DNA of 64,000 nucleotides from contig JAHDSC010000035.1 of assembly GCA_018432925.1 (NCBI GenBank), forward strand, positions 33,211-97,210, given 5' to 3'. Under the pieces are notes generated by a model. That model did no database searches and had not been told where the DNA came from. It saw only the letters and a program-made list of their open reading frames with translations. The translations under genes and the position numbers were made by a program. The stretch comes from Desulfobacterales bacterium (lineage in GTDB: Bacteria > Desulfobacterota > Desulfobacteria > Desulfobacterales > JAHDSC01). Below, piece after piece: positions 36,802-45,535 of this stretch (position 1 is its first letter; each line of letters opens with the position of its first letter).

Positions 36802-37800
36802 TTATCCGCGGCCCTCACTGTCTCCATAAAGCACCGGGCAGCGGGCCAGGTGAGATTCGCCGTAGTCGCACATTTCCGGATATTGCACCCGGCAGGCCTT
36901 GACGGCGAAGCGGCACCGTGGATGAAAGGGACAGCCGCTTGGCTTGTATGCCGGGTTCGGTACCGTACCCGGAATGCTGAACAGCTTTTTCCCACGTTTG
37001 GACCGGCTGGGCAGAGAAGCAAGAAGTCCCTGGGTATAGGGGTGTCGGGGATTATGGAAGATATGATGGGTATTTCCCTGTTCCGCAATGATACCGGCAT
37101 ACATCACATAGACCCGATCGGCGATATTTGCAACCACTCCCAGATCATGGGTGATATAAAGAATCGACATGGACCGGGTTTTCTGAAGAGACTTGAACAG
37201 CTGCAGAATTTGTGCTTGTACCGTCACGTCCAGAGCGGTTGTCGGCTCGTCGGCAATGATCAGGGCCGGATCGCATGCCAAGGCCATGGCGATCATGATC
37301 CGTTGTCTCTGCCCGCCGCTGAGTTGGTGAGGGTAATCATTGAGGCGTTTTTCAGGTGGAGAAATATCGACATCTTCCAGCAACCGGATGCATCGTTCCC
37401 GCAATTCTTCTGGTGTGACGTTTTGGTGGGCTTCAATCGCCTCCCCGATCTGGTCCCCAATGGTGAATACCGGATTCAGAGATGTTAGAGGTTCCTGGAA
37501 AACCATAGCGATTCGGTTGCCGCGAATCCCCCGCATGTCCGGTTCGCCGAGTTCTAAAAGATTTTTGCCTTCGAACAGAATCCTTCCACCTGCAATCTCA
37601 CCGGGCGGTTTCGCTATCAGTCCCATAATGCTCAGTGCGGAAACGGTTTTTCCGCATCCGGATTCACCGACCAGGCAAACCGTTTCTTCTCTGCGGATTT
37701 CGTAACTGACACCGTCAACGGCACGGGCCGGTTCATCATTGCTATGAAAGTAAACCCTCAGATCCTGTACGGAAAGGAGGATGTTATTGTCCGTCATCAT
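36802..37800 (-). CDS. dppD: Oligopeptide ABC transporter ATP-binding protein (DppD/OppD type)
   Basis: A 332-residue ATPase that pairs with DppF. GESGCGKTVSALSIMGL (Walker A), MVFQEPLTSLNPVFT (Q-loop), SGGQRQRIMIAMALA, LIIADEPTTALDVTVQAQIL and the C-terminal PSGCPFHPRCRFAVKACR extension are typical. Two adjacent ATG codons are possible starts. It is 45 bp downstream of the second permease. Confidence 0.92.
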   Translation of the reverse strand: MMTDNNILLSVQDLRVYFHSNDEPARAVDGVSYEIRREETVCLVGESGCGKTVSALSIMGLIAKPPGEIAGGRILFEGKNLLELGEPDMRGIRGNRIAMVFQEPLTSLNPVFTIGDQIGEAIEAHQNVTPEELRERCIRLLEDVDISPPEKRLNDYPHQLSGGQRQRIMIAMALACDPALIIADEPTTALDVTVQAQILQLFKSLQKTRSMSILYITHDLGVVANIADRVYVMYAGIIAEQGNTHHIFHNPRHPYTQGLLASLPSRSKRGKKLFSIPGTVPNPAYKPSGCPFHPRCRFAVKACRVQYPEMCDYGESHLARCPVLYGDSEGRG

Positions 37801-37845
37801 TTCAAAACCTATCCGAGGCGGTTAGGCAATTCAAGGGAAAATCCT

Positions 37846-39021
37846 TTAACTTCTCTCCCGCAGTTTGGGATTCAAGACATCTCTTAAACCTTCGCCGAAC
37901 AGGTTGAAGGAAAGCACCACAATCAAAATTGCCACACCCGGTATGAAAGTCAACCAGGGCGCATCGAAGATGAAATTTTTTCCGTCTGAGAGTATATTTC
38001 CCCATGTCGCATGAGGCGGCGGCACTCCGAATCCGAGAAAGCTCAAACCGGCTTCCGTTAAAATAGCCGTGGCTATGCCGATGGTTGCGGACACCAAAAC
38101 CGGTCCAATGGCATTCGGCATCATATGGCGGAAAATGATTCGGAAGTTACCGACGCCCAAAGCTCTGACCGCCATGACGAAATCCTGTTCCCTCAGAGAG
38201 AGAAACTCGGCTCGTACAAAACGGGTGGTGCCCATCCAGCTGGTCAATCCAATGACGATCATAATATTGTAAATGCTTGCCGGAAGGAGCGCCACAACCG
38301 TAAGAATCAAAAAAAAACTGGGGAAACAGAGCATGATATCCACGATCCGCATGATCAGGGTATCAATTGAAAAGACATTTGTTCCAAGCAGGTGTTCCCT
38401 GTTAAACGGGGCTCTTCGCACGGATGTTTTTCTCCTTGAAAGACAATATAGGGCGCAGCAAACCCCAAGAAACAAAAACATGAAACCGAAGAGGATATTG
38501 TCCATCGCGAGAAAAGCGGCACCGAGAAAAACCAGGCCGATGGCCAGAATATGATCGAGTCGCACCTGGTGTTGCCCATAGTAGCCGGCGATTCCTCCCA
38601 TGAAGATTCCAAGGAGCACGGATATTCCGACTGCAACGAATCCTACGGTCAGAGAAACCCACGCTCCCTGAAGCATTCGGGCGAAAACATCCCGTCCCAA
38701 ATCATCGGTTCCAAACAGATAGACTCCGAAAGCGGGAACCTCGTCAGGCAGTAAGGTTTCAAGATTCGGTTCGGCGAGAGGCGGACGAAGTTTTTCCTGC
38801 AGTCGGATCAAGGCCGGGTCGAAAACAGGATGGCGCCCGGCGGTCAGAAGAAGACCGATCAACGCAATGAAGAAAAAAAAGAAAAAAATGATCATTCCCA
38901 GTATCGCCAGTTTGTTTCTTCTAAAGAGAAACCAGAATTCCTGGAGCCGGGTCCGTTTCGGGGCCATGGCCTTGTCCAGCGGCACTACATTATCCGATTG
39001 GCTTATATCCGCGGTTATCAC
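37846..39021 (-). CDS. dppC: Oligopeptide ABC transporter permease (DppC type) with a two-helix insertion
   Basis: A 391-residue permease, about 90 longer than usual for DppC. The N-terminal OppC-N region, FGTDDLGRDVFARML and the EAA-type loop (VRALGVGNFRIIFRHMMPNAIGPV) are normal. Between GGIAGYYG (residue about 149) and DTLIMRIVDIM (about 220), where most family members have only a few residues, about 70 extra residues encode two hydrophobic segments (about 158-174 and 176-194) and a basic loop. The gene overlaps dppB by 4 bp (ATGA) and is in an otherwise normal operon. Confidence 0.9.
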   Translation of the reverse strand: MITADISQSDNVVPLDKAMAPKRTRLQEFWFLFRRNKLAILGMIIFFFFFFIALIGLLLTAGRHPVFDPALIRLQEKLRPPLAEPNLETLLPDEVPAFGVYLFGTDDLGRDVFARMLQGAWVSLTVGFVAVGISVLLGIFMGGIAGYYGQHQVRLDHILAIGLVFLGAAFLAMDNILFGFMFLFLGVCCALYCLSRRKTSVRRAPFNREHLLGTNVFSIDTLIMRIVDIMLCFPSFFLILTVVALLPASIYNIMIVIGLTSWMGTTRFVRAEFLSLREQDFVMAVRALGVGNFRIIFRHMMPNAIGPVLVSATIGIATAILTEAGLSFLGFGVPPPHATWGNILSDGKNFIFDAPWLTFIPGVAILIVVLSFNLFGEGLRDVLNPKLRERS

Positions 39022-39977
39022 AGTCGTATCCTCGGATCCACGAGAAGGTAGAGAAGGTCCGAAATAAATGTGCCGGCCAGTACGAGAACCGCCGAAACAA
39101 AATTAACCGTCAGTATGACCGGGTAATCCCGCGCCAGGATGGCCTCGTAGGCCATTCTACCCATGCCGGGCCAGGAAAAAATGGATTCGATGATGACGGA
39201 TCCGCCGATCAGGCCGGGCAGAATCAGCCCGAACATGGTTACAAACGGCAACAGGGCGTTGCGCAGTGCGTGCTTGTAATGAACCTGTTCCGATGGAAGC
39301 CCTTTGGCTTTTGCGGTGCGGACATAATCCTGGCCTTCCACCTCCAGCATTTGGCTTCGGACATATCTGGACAGGACGGCAATACCACCGGTTGCACCCA
39401 GTACGGAAGGGAGAAAAAGGTGCCAGATTCGGTCCATGATTACGTTGAGCATCGAAGTGTCTCCGAGGCCGAAGGTTTCCATGCCGATTACGGGCACGTG
39501 GAAGCGGGTTACCACGAAAATAATCAGGATGTAAGCGAAAAAAAATCCGGGGATGGATATCAACAGATAAGAAAAAAAGGTGGCGCTTCTGTCGAAAAAT
39601 CGTCCCCTGAAAATAGCCGATCGGATCCCGATCGGAAAGGAAATCGTCCACGTCAGGATGGTACCTACGATGAACAGGGGAAGACTGTTTAAGAATCGAT
39701 CCCAAATCTTTTGCACCACCGATTGATTGTCCTTCCAGGAAACGGTTTTGCCGGTGAAAAGATCCCGATAAAAGTATAGGTATTGAATATGGAGCGGTTT
39801 GTCCAGATGAAACTCTTTCCGAAATCGTTCCACCATCTCGAACGTAAACTTCGGGTTCAGAGGATCGATTTGGCTCGGTTCACCCGGAGCAAGATGAATG
39901 ATCAAAAAAGAGATAATCGACACAAAAAAGAGGGTGACGATTTTCTGAACGATACTGCGGCCAAAAAATGATAACAT
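39018..39977 (-). CDS. dppB: Oligopeptide ABC transporter permease (DppB type)
   Basis: A 319-residue membrane subunit with six helices. APGEPSQIDPLNP near the N-terminus, SLPLFIVGTILTWTISFPIGI, the EAA loop YVRTAKAKGLPSEQVHYKHALRNALLP and GSVIIESIFSWPGMGRM are the family marks. It overlaps dppC by 4 bp. About 290 bp separate it from the solute-binding gene upstream. Confidence 0.93.
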   Translation of the reverse strand: MLSFFGRSIVQKIVTLFFVSIISFLIIHLAPGEPSQIDPLNPKFTFEMVERFRKEFHLDKPLHIQYLYFYRDLFTGKTVSWKDNQSVVQKIWDRFLNSLPLFIVGTILTWTISFPIGIRSAIFRGRFFDRSATFFSYLLISIPGFFFAYILIIFVVTRFHVPVIGMETFGLGDTSMLNVIMDRIWHLFLPSVLGATGGIAVLSRYVRSQMLEVEGQDYVRTAKAKGLPSEQVHYKHALRNALLPFVTMFGLILPGLIGGSVIIESIFSWPGMGRMAYEAILARDYPVILTVNFVSAVLVLAGTFISDLLYLLVDPRIRL

Positions 39978-40270
39978 GATTCAGGGATTCTCCTAAATGC
40001 TATCCCGCTGCCATGCTTGAACAGCCCTTTGTGCCCGGATCTTAATTTTTATCGAGTTGCCGACCGTGACATGCAGGGAACCAACTTACAGGAAACCCTT
40101 GTTCGGCATTTTCCGGGCTCTCATTTATGAAAAGGAAACACGCCGAGCCCATTGTACGATTCAGGACGGACGTTTGCCGTTACGCAACTTTTCAACGTCT
40201 CCAATTCAATCCGTACGTGACGAATGATTACACCCGCAGGGTTCTCCTGCCCAAACGGCGATTCGGTTTC

Positions 40271-42406
40271 CTATCCATCCGCGGCGAAAACGGGTTCCTT
40301 CGGCAGTTTGATCCACTTATTGAAATGAAACGTATAGCTCCCGGTTTTGGTGGGCCTGATCTTTTCATAAAAGACATTTCCAGCTCCGTCGGTCTTTTTA
40401 ATTACAATCCGTCTGTCCAGAATCGCGGTCCATTTGTCCACGTACAGAAAGGTATAAGGTTGCTCCCTTGCAATAATTTCATGAAGCCTGCGGCAGTATG
40501 CGACCTGCCTCCCATAATCATATTCTTGCCGGATTCGGATGATGAGATCATCGGCCTCGGCATTGTGAAAACCCACAAAATTCAACTGGAACGGATTCGT
40601 CTGACTCGAGTGCCATATCTGATAAAGATCCGGATCGATCCCCATTTGCCAGCCCAGAACCACGGCATCGAAATCCAGTTTGTTGACCCGTTCCCGAATA
40701 AATACGGACCACTCCAGGATATCGGTCCGTACATCGATTCCGATCTGCTTCCATGCGTCCTGGGCGATGGCCAGAACCGCTTTTCGGAGATCATTGCCGC
40801 TGTTGGTAATGAGCGTGAATTGGAATTTTTTTCCGTTTTTTTCAAGCCATCCATTCTTATTCCGTTGCCACCCCGCCTCCGCTAACAGGCTCAAAGCCCC
40901 CTGAGGATCGTAGGGAAGGGGCCGGATACCCTGATTATAATAATCGGTCTGCTTGACAAAAGGACCCGTGATTCGTTCTCCCTGTCCATAGAGCACGTAG
41001 TCGATGATTTTGTTGACATCGATCGCCATGCCCAGTGCCCGGCGTACGCGAAGGTCATCAAAGGGTCTGCGGCGCATGTTGTATCCGATATAGCTGTAAC
41101 CGAAGGATAGACCGGAAAAGTTCTGGAACCTCAAGTCTTTTTCCAAGCGTTTCACCTGGTATGGCTGAACGCCGTAATTGTCAATGGTTCCCGCGTAAAA
41201 TTCCATCTCCTGGGTTAACAGATCCGGTATCACCCGGAAGACGAATTTTTCATAGTTCGGTGCCCCTTCCCAATAATCATAAAATCGGTCCAGAATGATG
41301 TGGCGATCGGATTTCCATTCCCGAAACTTGAAAGGACCGCATCCGATGGGCCGGCGATTGAAGGTGCTTTGCCGCATGGTGTAAGTTTCAGGATCTTTGC
41401 CGAATCGAAGCGCTTCTTTTTCAAGCGCTTCGCGGTTGAGAAGGTGTTCGGGAAGAATTCCCATTCCCCAGCTGATGACAGCAGGTGAAAAGAGCCTTTT
41501 ATAAACAACCCGGAAGGTCAGCGGGTCAATGATCTCAACAGATTTGACGGGCTCATAATCCGAAACGCGGGGAGACAGGTTCCCGGGGTTCATGATGGAT
41601 TCATAGGTAAATTTCACATCTCCGGCGTCAAAGACATGCCCATCATGAAATTTCACATCCGGTCGCAGGTGAAATACAAGGACGGGATTGTGCTCCGTAG
41701 CCGGGAGAAGCTCGTCGGCAAAAGCGGCCAATTCTTTTTCCCCGATGGGAAAATCCGGGTGTATGTATTTTTTACCCTGAAACGTATCGAAGTAATCTTT
41801 GCCGAAGAGGAAGATGAGGTTTTGAAAAAAATCCGGGTCTACCTCGCTCAGAACCAGTTGAATCCTGGCTGGTGCTTCCACATCAAAGGTTATAGGGGCT
41901 TCTCCTTTTTCCCGGCTCTTGGTTCGATGGTATCGGGACACCTGAAATCGACGGGGAGGAATTACGGAAATTTCGGCGATCCGGTCCAAAGAGGCCTGTA
42001 ACTGCGGAATGAATCGGTGGCTTTTTTCTTTTGCCTCCTTGAGAAAATCCGCAATCCGTTTTGGATCGGATTCGCCCAGGCCGGGTATGTCCGCGGATTC
42101 GTTGATATAAAAAAATGCTTCCTCAAAAACCTCCCAGGAGGCGGCAAGCCGACTCCGGATGCGCAGATTCTCGTCTCTGTCAACCAGGCCCTCAAAGACC
42201 ATCCCCTCGATCTGGCTGCTGGCCGAGTCCATCGACAAGATCGGATTCAAAAGGCTCGCGTCTCCGATGGATCCGGCAATAAATTCACTGAGACGATTGG
42301 GATTGCCCCTTGTCTGTTGTTCGTATGTGGGGACCCAGAAATAGGACTGGAGTAAAATCAGAACGACAAGGATGGGAGCTATTATAAGGACACGTCGAAT
42401 CGTCAT
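40271..42406 (-). CDS. Extracellular solute-binding protein family 5, membrane-anchored and enlarged
   Basis: A 711-residue periplasmic substrate-binding component of the Opp/Dpp transporter. The first hydrophobic stretch (residues 4-23) has no clear cleavage or lipobox, so the protein may stay anchored. Family 5 motifs are visible: ASLLNPILSMDSASS, the VKFHDGHVFDAGDVKFTYE region, RRPIGCGPFKFREWK and VRRALGMAIDVNKI. Length exceeds the usual 500-600, mainly through extra sequence between about residues 85 and 235, before the KFHDG motif. First gene of the dpp operon. Confidence 0.9.
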   Translation of the reverse strand: MTIRRVLIIAPILVVLILLQSYFWVPTYEQQTRGNPNRLSEFIAGSIGDASLLNPILSMDSASSQIEGMVFEGLVDRDENLRIRSRLAASWEVFEEAFFYINESADIPGLGESDPKRIADFLKEAKEKSHRFIPQLQASLDRIAEISVIPPRRFQVSRYHRTKSREKGEAPITFDVEAPARIQLVLSEVDPDFFQNLIFLFGKDYFDTFQGKKYIHPDFPIGEKELAAFADELLPATEHNPVLVFHLRPDVKFHDGHVFDAGDVKFTYESIMNPGNLSPRVSDYEPVKSVEIIDPLTFRVVYKRLFSPAVISWGMGILPEHLLNREALEKEALRFGKDPETYTMRQSTFNRRPIGCGPFKFREWKSDRHIILDRFYDYWEGAPNYEKFVFRVIPDLLTQEMEFYAGTIDNYGVQPYQVKRLEKDLRFQNFSGLSFGYSYIGYNMRRRPFDDLRVRRALGMAIDVNKIIDYVLYGQGERITGPFVKQTDYYNQGIRPLPYDPQGALSLLAEAGWQRNKNGWLEKNGKKFQFTLITNSGNDLRKAVLAIAQDAWKQIGIDVRTDILEWSVFIRERVNKLDFDAVVLGWQMGIDPDLYQIWHSSQTNPFQLNFVGFHNAEADDLIIRIRQEYDYGRQVAYCRRLHEIIAREQPYTFLYVDKWTAILDRRIVIKKTDGAGNVFYEKIRPTKTGSYTFHFNKWIKLPKEPVFAADG

Positions 42407-42679
42407 TCCGTCGGTCTGCTTTATTCAAGGGTTTTCATTGGTTTTCATGCTGACCCGGATCGCTGATATGAGAGGAGTTCCGGGAACTTAAATCCACGGA
42501 AGCTTCTGAGATAGATCGGTAAATGTAAAAAATCAGCGGTCCGGAGTCAAGGAAAATGGTGGGCTGAAAGACCCCGGGGAACACTGAAAAGCGGAAAAAG
42601 GGCCGAAGAGCCTTTCCTTCAGAATTCGATCGCGCTATGTTTCTATCGATTTGTCCCGTAAGCTGCGGTAAAAGGCGGT

Positions 42680-43759
42680 TTATTCCTGCATGGATTCGAA
42701 TTCAGTCTTCAACTGGTTTAAAGAGTCCATTTTGTGAATCAGCAGGTCCGTCTGGTTGAGATCAATGTCAAGGAGGGCGGCTTCATCCAGGTAGCCCAAG
42801 GCTGTTTCGATGTCCGCAATGGTGCCCCTGCTTGCAGCGACATCGGCCTTGAACAAAAGGATCGTGAAATCGATTCCGGCCAGTCGTCGGTCAATGGCCT
42901 TTCGTTGATCGACAGTGAATGAATAGGATTGGGCCTGGCGCAGATAGGCTTTAATTTCTTCCAGATCGGTGGCGCCCGGTTGATTCAGAAGATCATCCGC
43001 TTTCCGTGAATAATACTCAAAAGCAAAGGGCGCGATTTCTTTTTTGGAATAAAACTCCCGGATCGGGTCCTCCGGTTGAAGCTCCGGCAGTTGAACAAGA
43101 AGTTCCTTGCTCATCGGTGAAAATTTGCCTTTCCAGATTTCCATGCCTCCATCCGTTGGTTTGATATAGTATTTATTCATATTTGAAATACTGGCTCCGA
43201 TAATCAACAGAAAAACAACGGCAAAGCCGACTGCAAGATATTTCAGTGTCTTTTCCATGGAATCAGATCCTTTCGCATCAAAGGAGGGTGCATCCGGTAA
43301 CGGTATATTATAACATGAAACCTTTTCATTTTCGGAGGGTTTATGCTCTGTTTTCGTTCCGGAGATCTTTTTTTCGGGTCTTGCTTTTTTTTCTGCAGCC
43401 TTTGAAGGTTTTTTGCCCGCCTCCCCGGAGTCGGGAGCGCCCGCAGACATCGTTTTATCCGGCTCGTTTTCCGGGATGTGTCCGGTTGTAGTTTTTTTTC
43501 CAATATCGTGAAAAGCCTTTGAAGGCTTTTGCTGCGGATCAATCAACGTTTCCGGACGGGAAATAGGCCCCTCTTTCTGAACGGAAGGTTCTGCTTCGGT
43601 CGGTCGTTTTTTTCGGGATATTTCAGATTTTGGACTTCGGGAGGCGGCCGTCTTTTTAACGGTTTTTGTCCCTATGGTTTTTGTCGTTGTTTGATCCTCT
43701 TTTTTTTTGGTTCCATCTTTCTTTTTTGAAGTGGATTTTATTAAACTTCTTTTTCCCAT
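42680..43759 (-). CDS. Membrane protein with long Lys-rich low-complexity N-terminus, function unknown
   Basis: 359 residues. The first about 165 are disordered and rich in Lys, Thr, Pro and Glu (KSTSKKKDGTKKKEDQTTTK). One membrane helix follows at about 174-190 (VGFAVVFLLIIGASI), then a helical extracytoplasmic domain of about 165 residues (FEYYSRKADDLL, AYLRQAQSYS, ETALGYLDEAALLDIDL) that looks TPR-like in spacing. AAAGGGG before ATG 43759 fixes the start; the frame is open further upstream. I recognise no named family. It lies alone between the transporter and the AmmeMemoRadiSam group. Confidence 0.7.
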   Translation of the reverse strand: MGKRSLIKSTSKKKDGTKKKEDQTTTKTIGTKTVKKTAASRSPKSEISRKKRPTEAEPSVQKEGPISRPETLIDPQQKPSKAFHDIGKKTTTGHIPENEPDKTMSAGAPDSGEAGKKPSKAAEKKARPEKKISGTKTEHKPSENEKVSCYNIPLPDAPSFDAKGSDSMEKTLKYLAVGFAVVFLLIIGASISNMNKYYIKPTDGGMEIWKGKFSPMSKELLVQLPELQPEDPIREFYSKKEIAPFAFEYYSRKADDLLNQPGATDLEEIKAYLRQAQSYSFTVDQRKAIDRRLAGIDFTILLFKADVAASRGTIADIETALGYLDEAALLDIDLNQTDLLIHKMDSLNQLKTEFESMQE

Positions 43760-44175
43760 GGGAACCCCTTTGAAATTTACAGCGAGCGTATTCTTCGCCC
43801 CGCCTGGTGGGACCGCAGGAAGCTTCAAGCATTGAAACTTCAATCCGCCGGCCGATCATCTGAAGTTGCAAAACCTGTCGAAAAACCTGATTACGATATA
43901 TAAAACCATGCCGATTTTGTAAACATTTTTTTACCGATGCTTTTTCCGTGACGGACGGATGCATGAAGCAAAAGGTCCGGTTTGCGAACTTGACACGTAG
44001 TCGGCTTTCCGTCATACTCAATGCGCGTGTCTTGCAGTCATTGAAAAATAAAAAGAGCATGATACAGGATCGATGATCGTTTGGAGTTTCGCGGAATCCA
44101 GGCGAAACCGGCCGGAAGAGATTATGGGAAGAGCCATTTCCGAATACCGTTTCAAACGTTTAACGAGGGCTTACG
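43760..44175. other. Divergent intergenic region
   Basis: 416 bp. Holds the promoter listed at 43990-44018 for the plus-strand genes. No gene-like frame is convincing. Confidence 0.4.
43990..44018 (+). promoter_or_regulatory. Sigma-70-type promoter candidate for the AmmeMemoRadiSam genes
   Basis: TTGACA (43990-43995), a 17-bp spacer, CATACT (44013-44018). Transcription would begin near 44025, about 150 bp before the radical SAM gene. Confidence 0.5.
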
Positions 44176-45474
44176 ATGGTATTGCCTCACGGAAAAAGCA
44201 ACAAAACCCCGAGTCAATTTCTGAATCCGCAAAATATTTCCAGACGCCGATTTTTTAAAAAGGCTTATCACTCAGGCGTGATCTTGGCCGGGGCGGGCAT
44301 CGCATTTTCCATGCCATGGTGGTTTGGAAATGAGGTGTGCAATGCTTCCTCCGTTTCTCCTGTTTCCGGTGCGGAGAACGATCCGATTTCAAACGCGCCC
44401 GTAGCGCGCTACTGGGTATCCGGCAATTCTTCCGGCGTCAATTGCCTGTTATGCCATGACAACATCGACAGTTTAAAAGGCAGGAAACCCGATCATAACG
44501 ACGGTATCATCATGTGCCGGCTCTGTGCCAAGGAGTGCACTCTGAAAGAAGGAGAGCGGGGCAGTTGCCGAGCGAGAATAAATGACAAGGGTACATTGAG
44601 AAGTCTGGTTTACGGCCGTCCCGTCGCAATGCATATCGATCCTATCGAAAAAAAACCATTTTATCATTTTCTCCCGGGAACCGCTGCTTTATCGATCGGG
44701 ACTGCGGGTTGCCCGCTCCAATGCAGGTTTTGTCAGAATTGGGAATTATCCCAAGCCCGTCCCGAAGATTTTTCGATTCCATTCACTGCTCCGGCTGTCA
44801 TTGCGCGACGATGCAAAAGCCGAAGCGTACCCGTGATTGCATTTACTTACAATGAGCCGACCGTTTTCATCGAATATTTGACCGACATTGCCCGAATTGC
44901 CAAGGAAGATAACATCCGGAGCGTTCTCATTAGTTGCGGGCTCATGAAAAAAGAACCGCTGGATGAAATGTGTTCCGTCCTGGATGCAATTAAGATCGAT
45001 TTGAAGGGCTTTAGTCGTGATTTTTATCGACGAGTCTGCAGCGCCGAATTGGAGCCGGTTTTACGAAGCATCAAACAGGTGTTCAACAGCGGGATTCATC
45101 TTGAAATCGTCAACCTGGTGGTTCCGACCCTCAACGATTCCACGCGAATGTTAACCGAACTGGTTAAATGGGTCGCCGGGGAAATCGGTCCGGATGTTCC
45201 CCTGCATTTTACACGGTTTCATCCGGATTATCAGATGTTAAACCTTGCACCAACACCTGTTTCAACCTTGGAAAAAGCATACGACCTGGCTATGACCGAG
45301 GGAATTCGTTATCCATATGTCGGAAATGTTCCCGGGCACCGGGGAAATCATACCTATTGCCCTGCCTGCGGAAAACCGGTCATTTTGCGAAGTGCATTTT
45401 TTGTTACGGAACATCATTTAAAAAACGGACGCTGCAAGTACTGCAATGAACCGGTTGCAGGCGTATGGTCGTAA
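44176..45474 (+). CDS. amrS: AmmeMemoRadiSam-system radical SAM enzyme with Tat signal (AmrS-like)
   Basis: A 432-residue radical SAM protein. Cys179, Cys183 and Cys186 in GCPLQCRFCQNW form the CxxxCxxC site for the [4Fe-4S] cluster that cleaves SAM. Before it come a CxxC/Cys-rich region (CRLCAKECTLKEGERGSC) typical of this branch and an extra CLLC; after the barrel a zinc-ribbon-like tail (CPACGK...CKYC). The N-terminus has SRRRFFKKA followed by a hydrophobic helix (GVILAGAGIAFSMPWW), a twin-arginine export signal. Most radical SAM enzymes are cytoplasmic, so export is unusual. It overlaps the open frame leading into the Memo-AMMECR1 fusion. The name rests on gene context; the product is not known. 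Confidence 0.88.
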   Translation: MVLPHGKSNKTPSQFLNPQNISRRRFFKKAYHSGVILAGAGIAFSMPWWFGNEVCNASSVSPVSGAENDPISNAPVARYWVSGNSSGVNCLLCHDNIDSLKGRKPDHNDGIIMCRLCAKECTLKEGERGSCRARINDKGTLRSLVYGRPVAMHIDPIEKKPFYHFLPGTAALSIGTAGCPLQCRFCQNWELSQARPEDFSIPFTAPAVIARRCKSRSVPVIAFTYNEPTVFIEYLTDIARIAKEDNIRSVLISCGLMKKEPLDEMCSVLDAIKIDLKGFSRDFYRRVCSAELEPVLRSIKQVFNSGIHLEIVNLVVPTLNDSTRMLTELVKWVAGEIGPDVPLHFTRFHPDYQMLNLAPTPVSTLEKAYDLAMTEGIRYPYVGNVPGHRGNHTYCPACGKPVILRSAFFVTEHHLKNGRCKYCNEPVAGVWS

Positions 45475-45535
45475 TTTTCATCGGATCGCTTTTTTTGCAG
45501 CATACCCCGTAAGCGCTGAACAGGAAGCATCATCC

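Noticed and set aside
43801..43880. Possible further copy of the dispersed repeat on the minus strand
   Set aside because: Only short matches (TTTCAATG, GGTCC), not in the right order or spacing.
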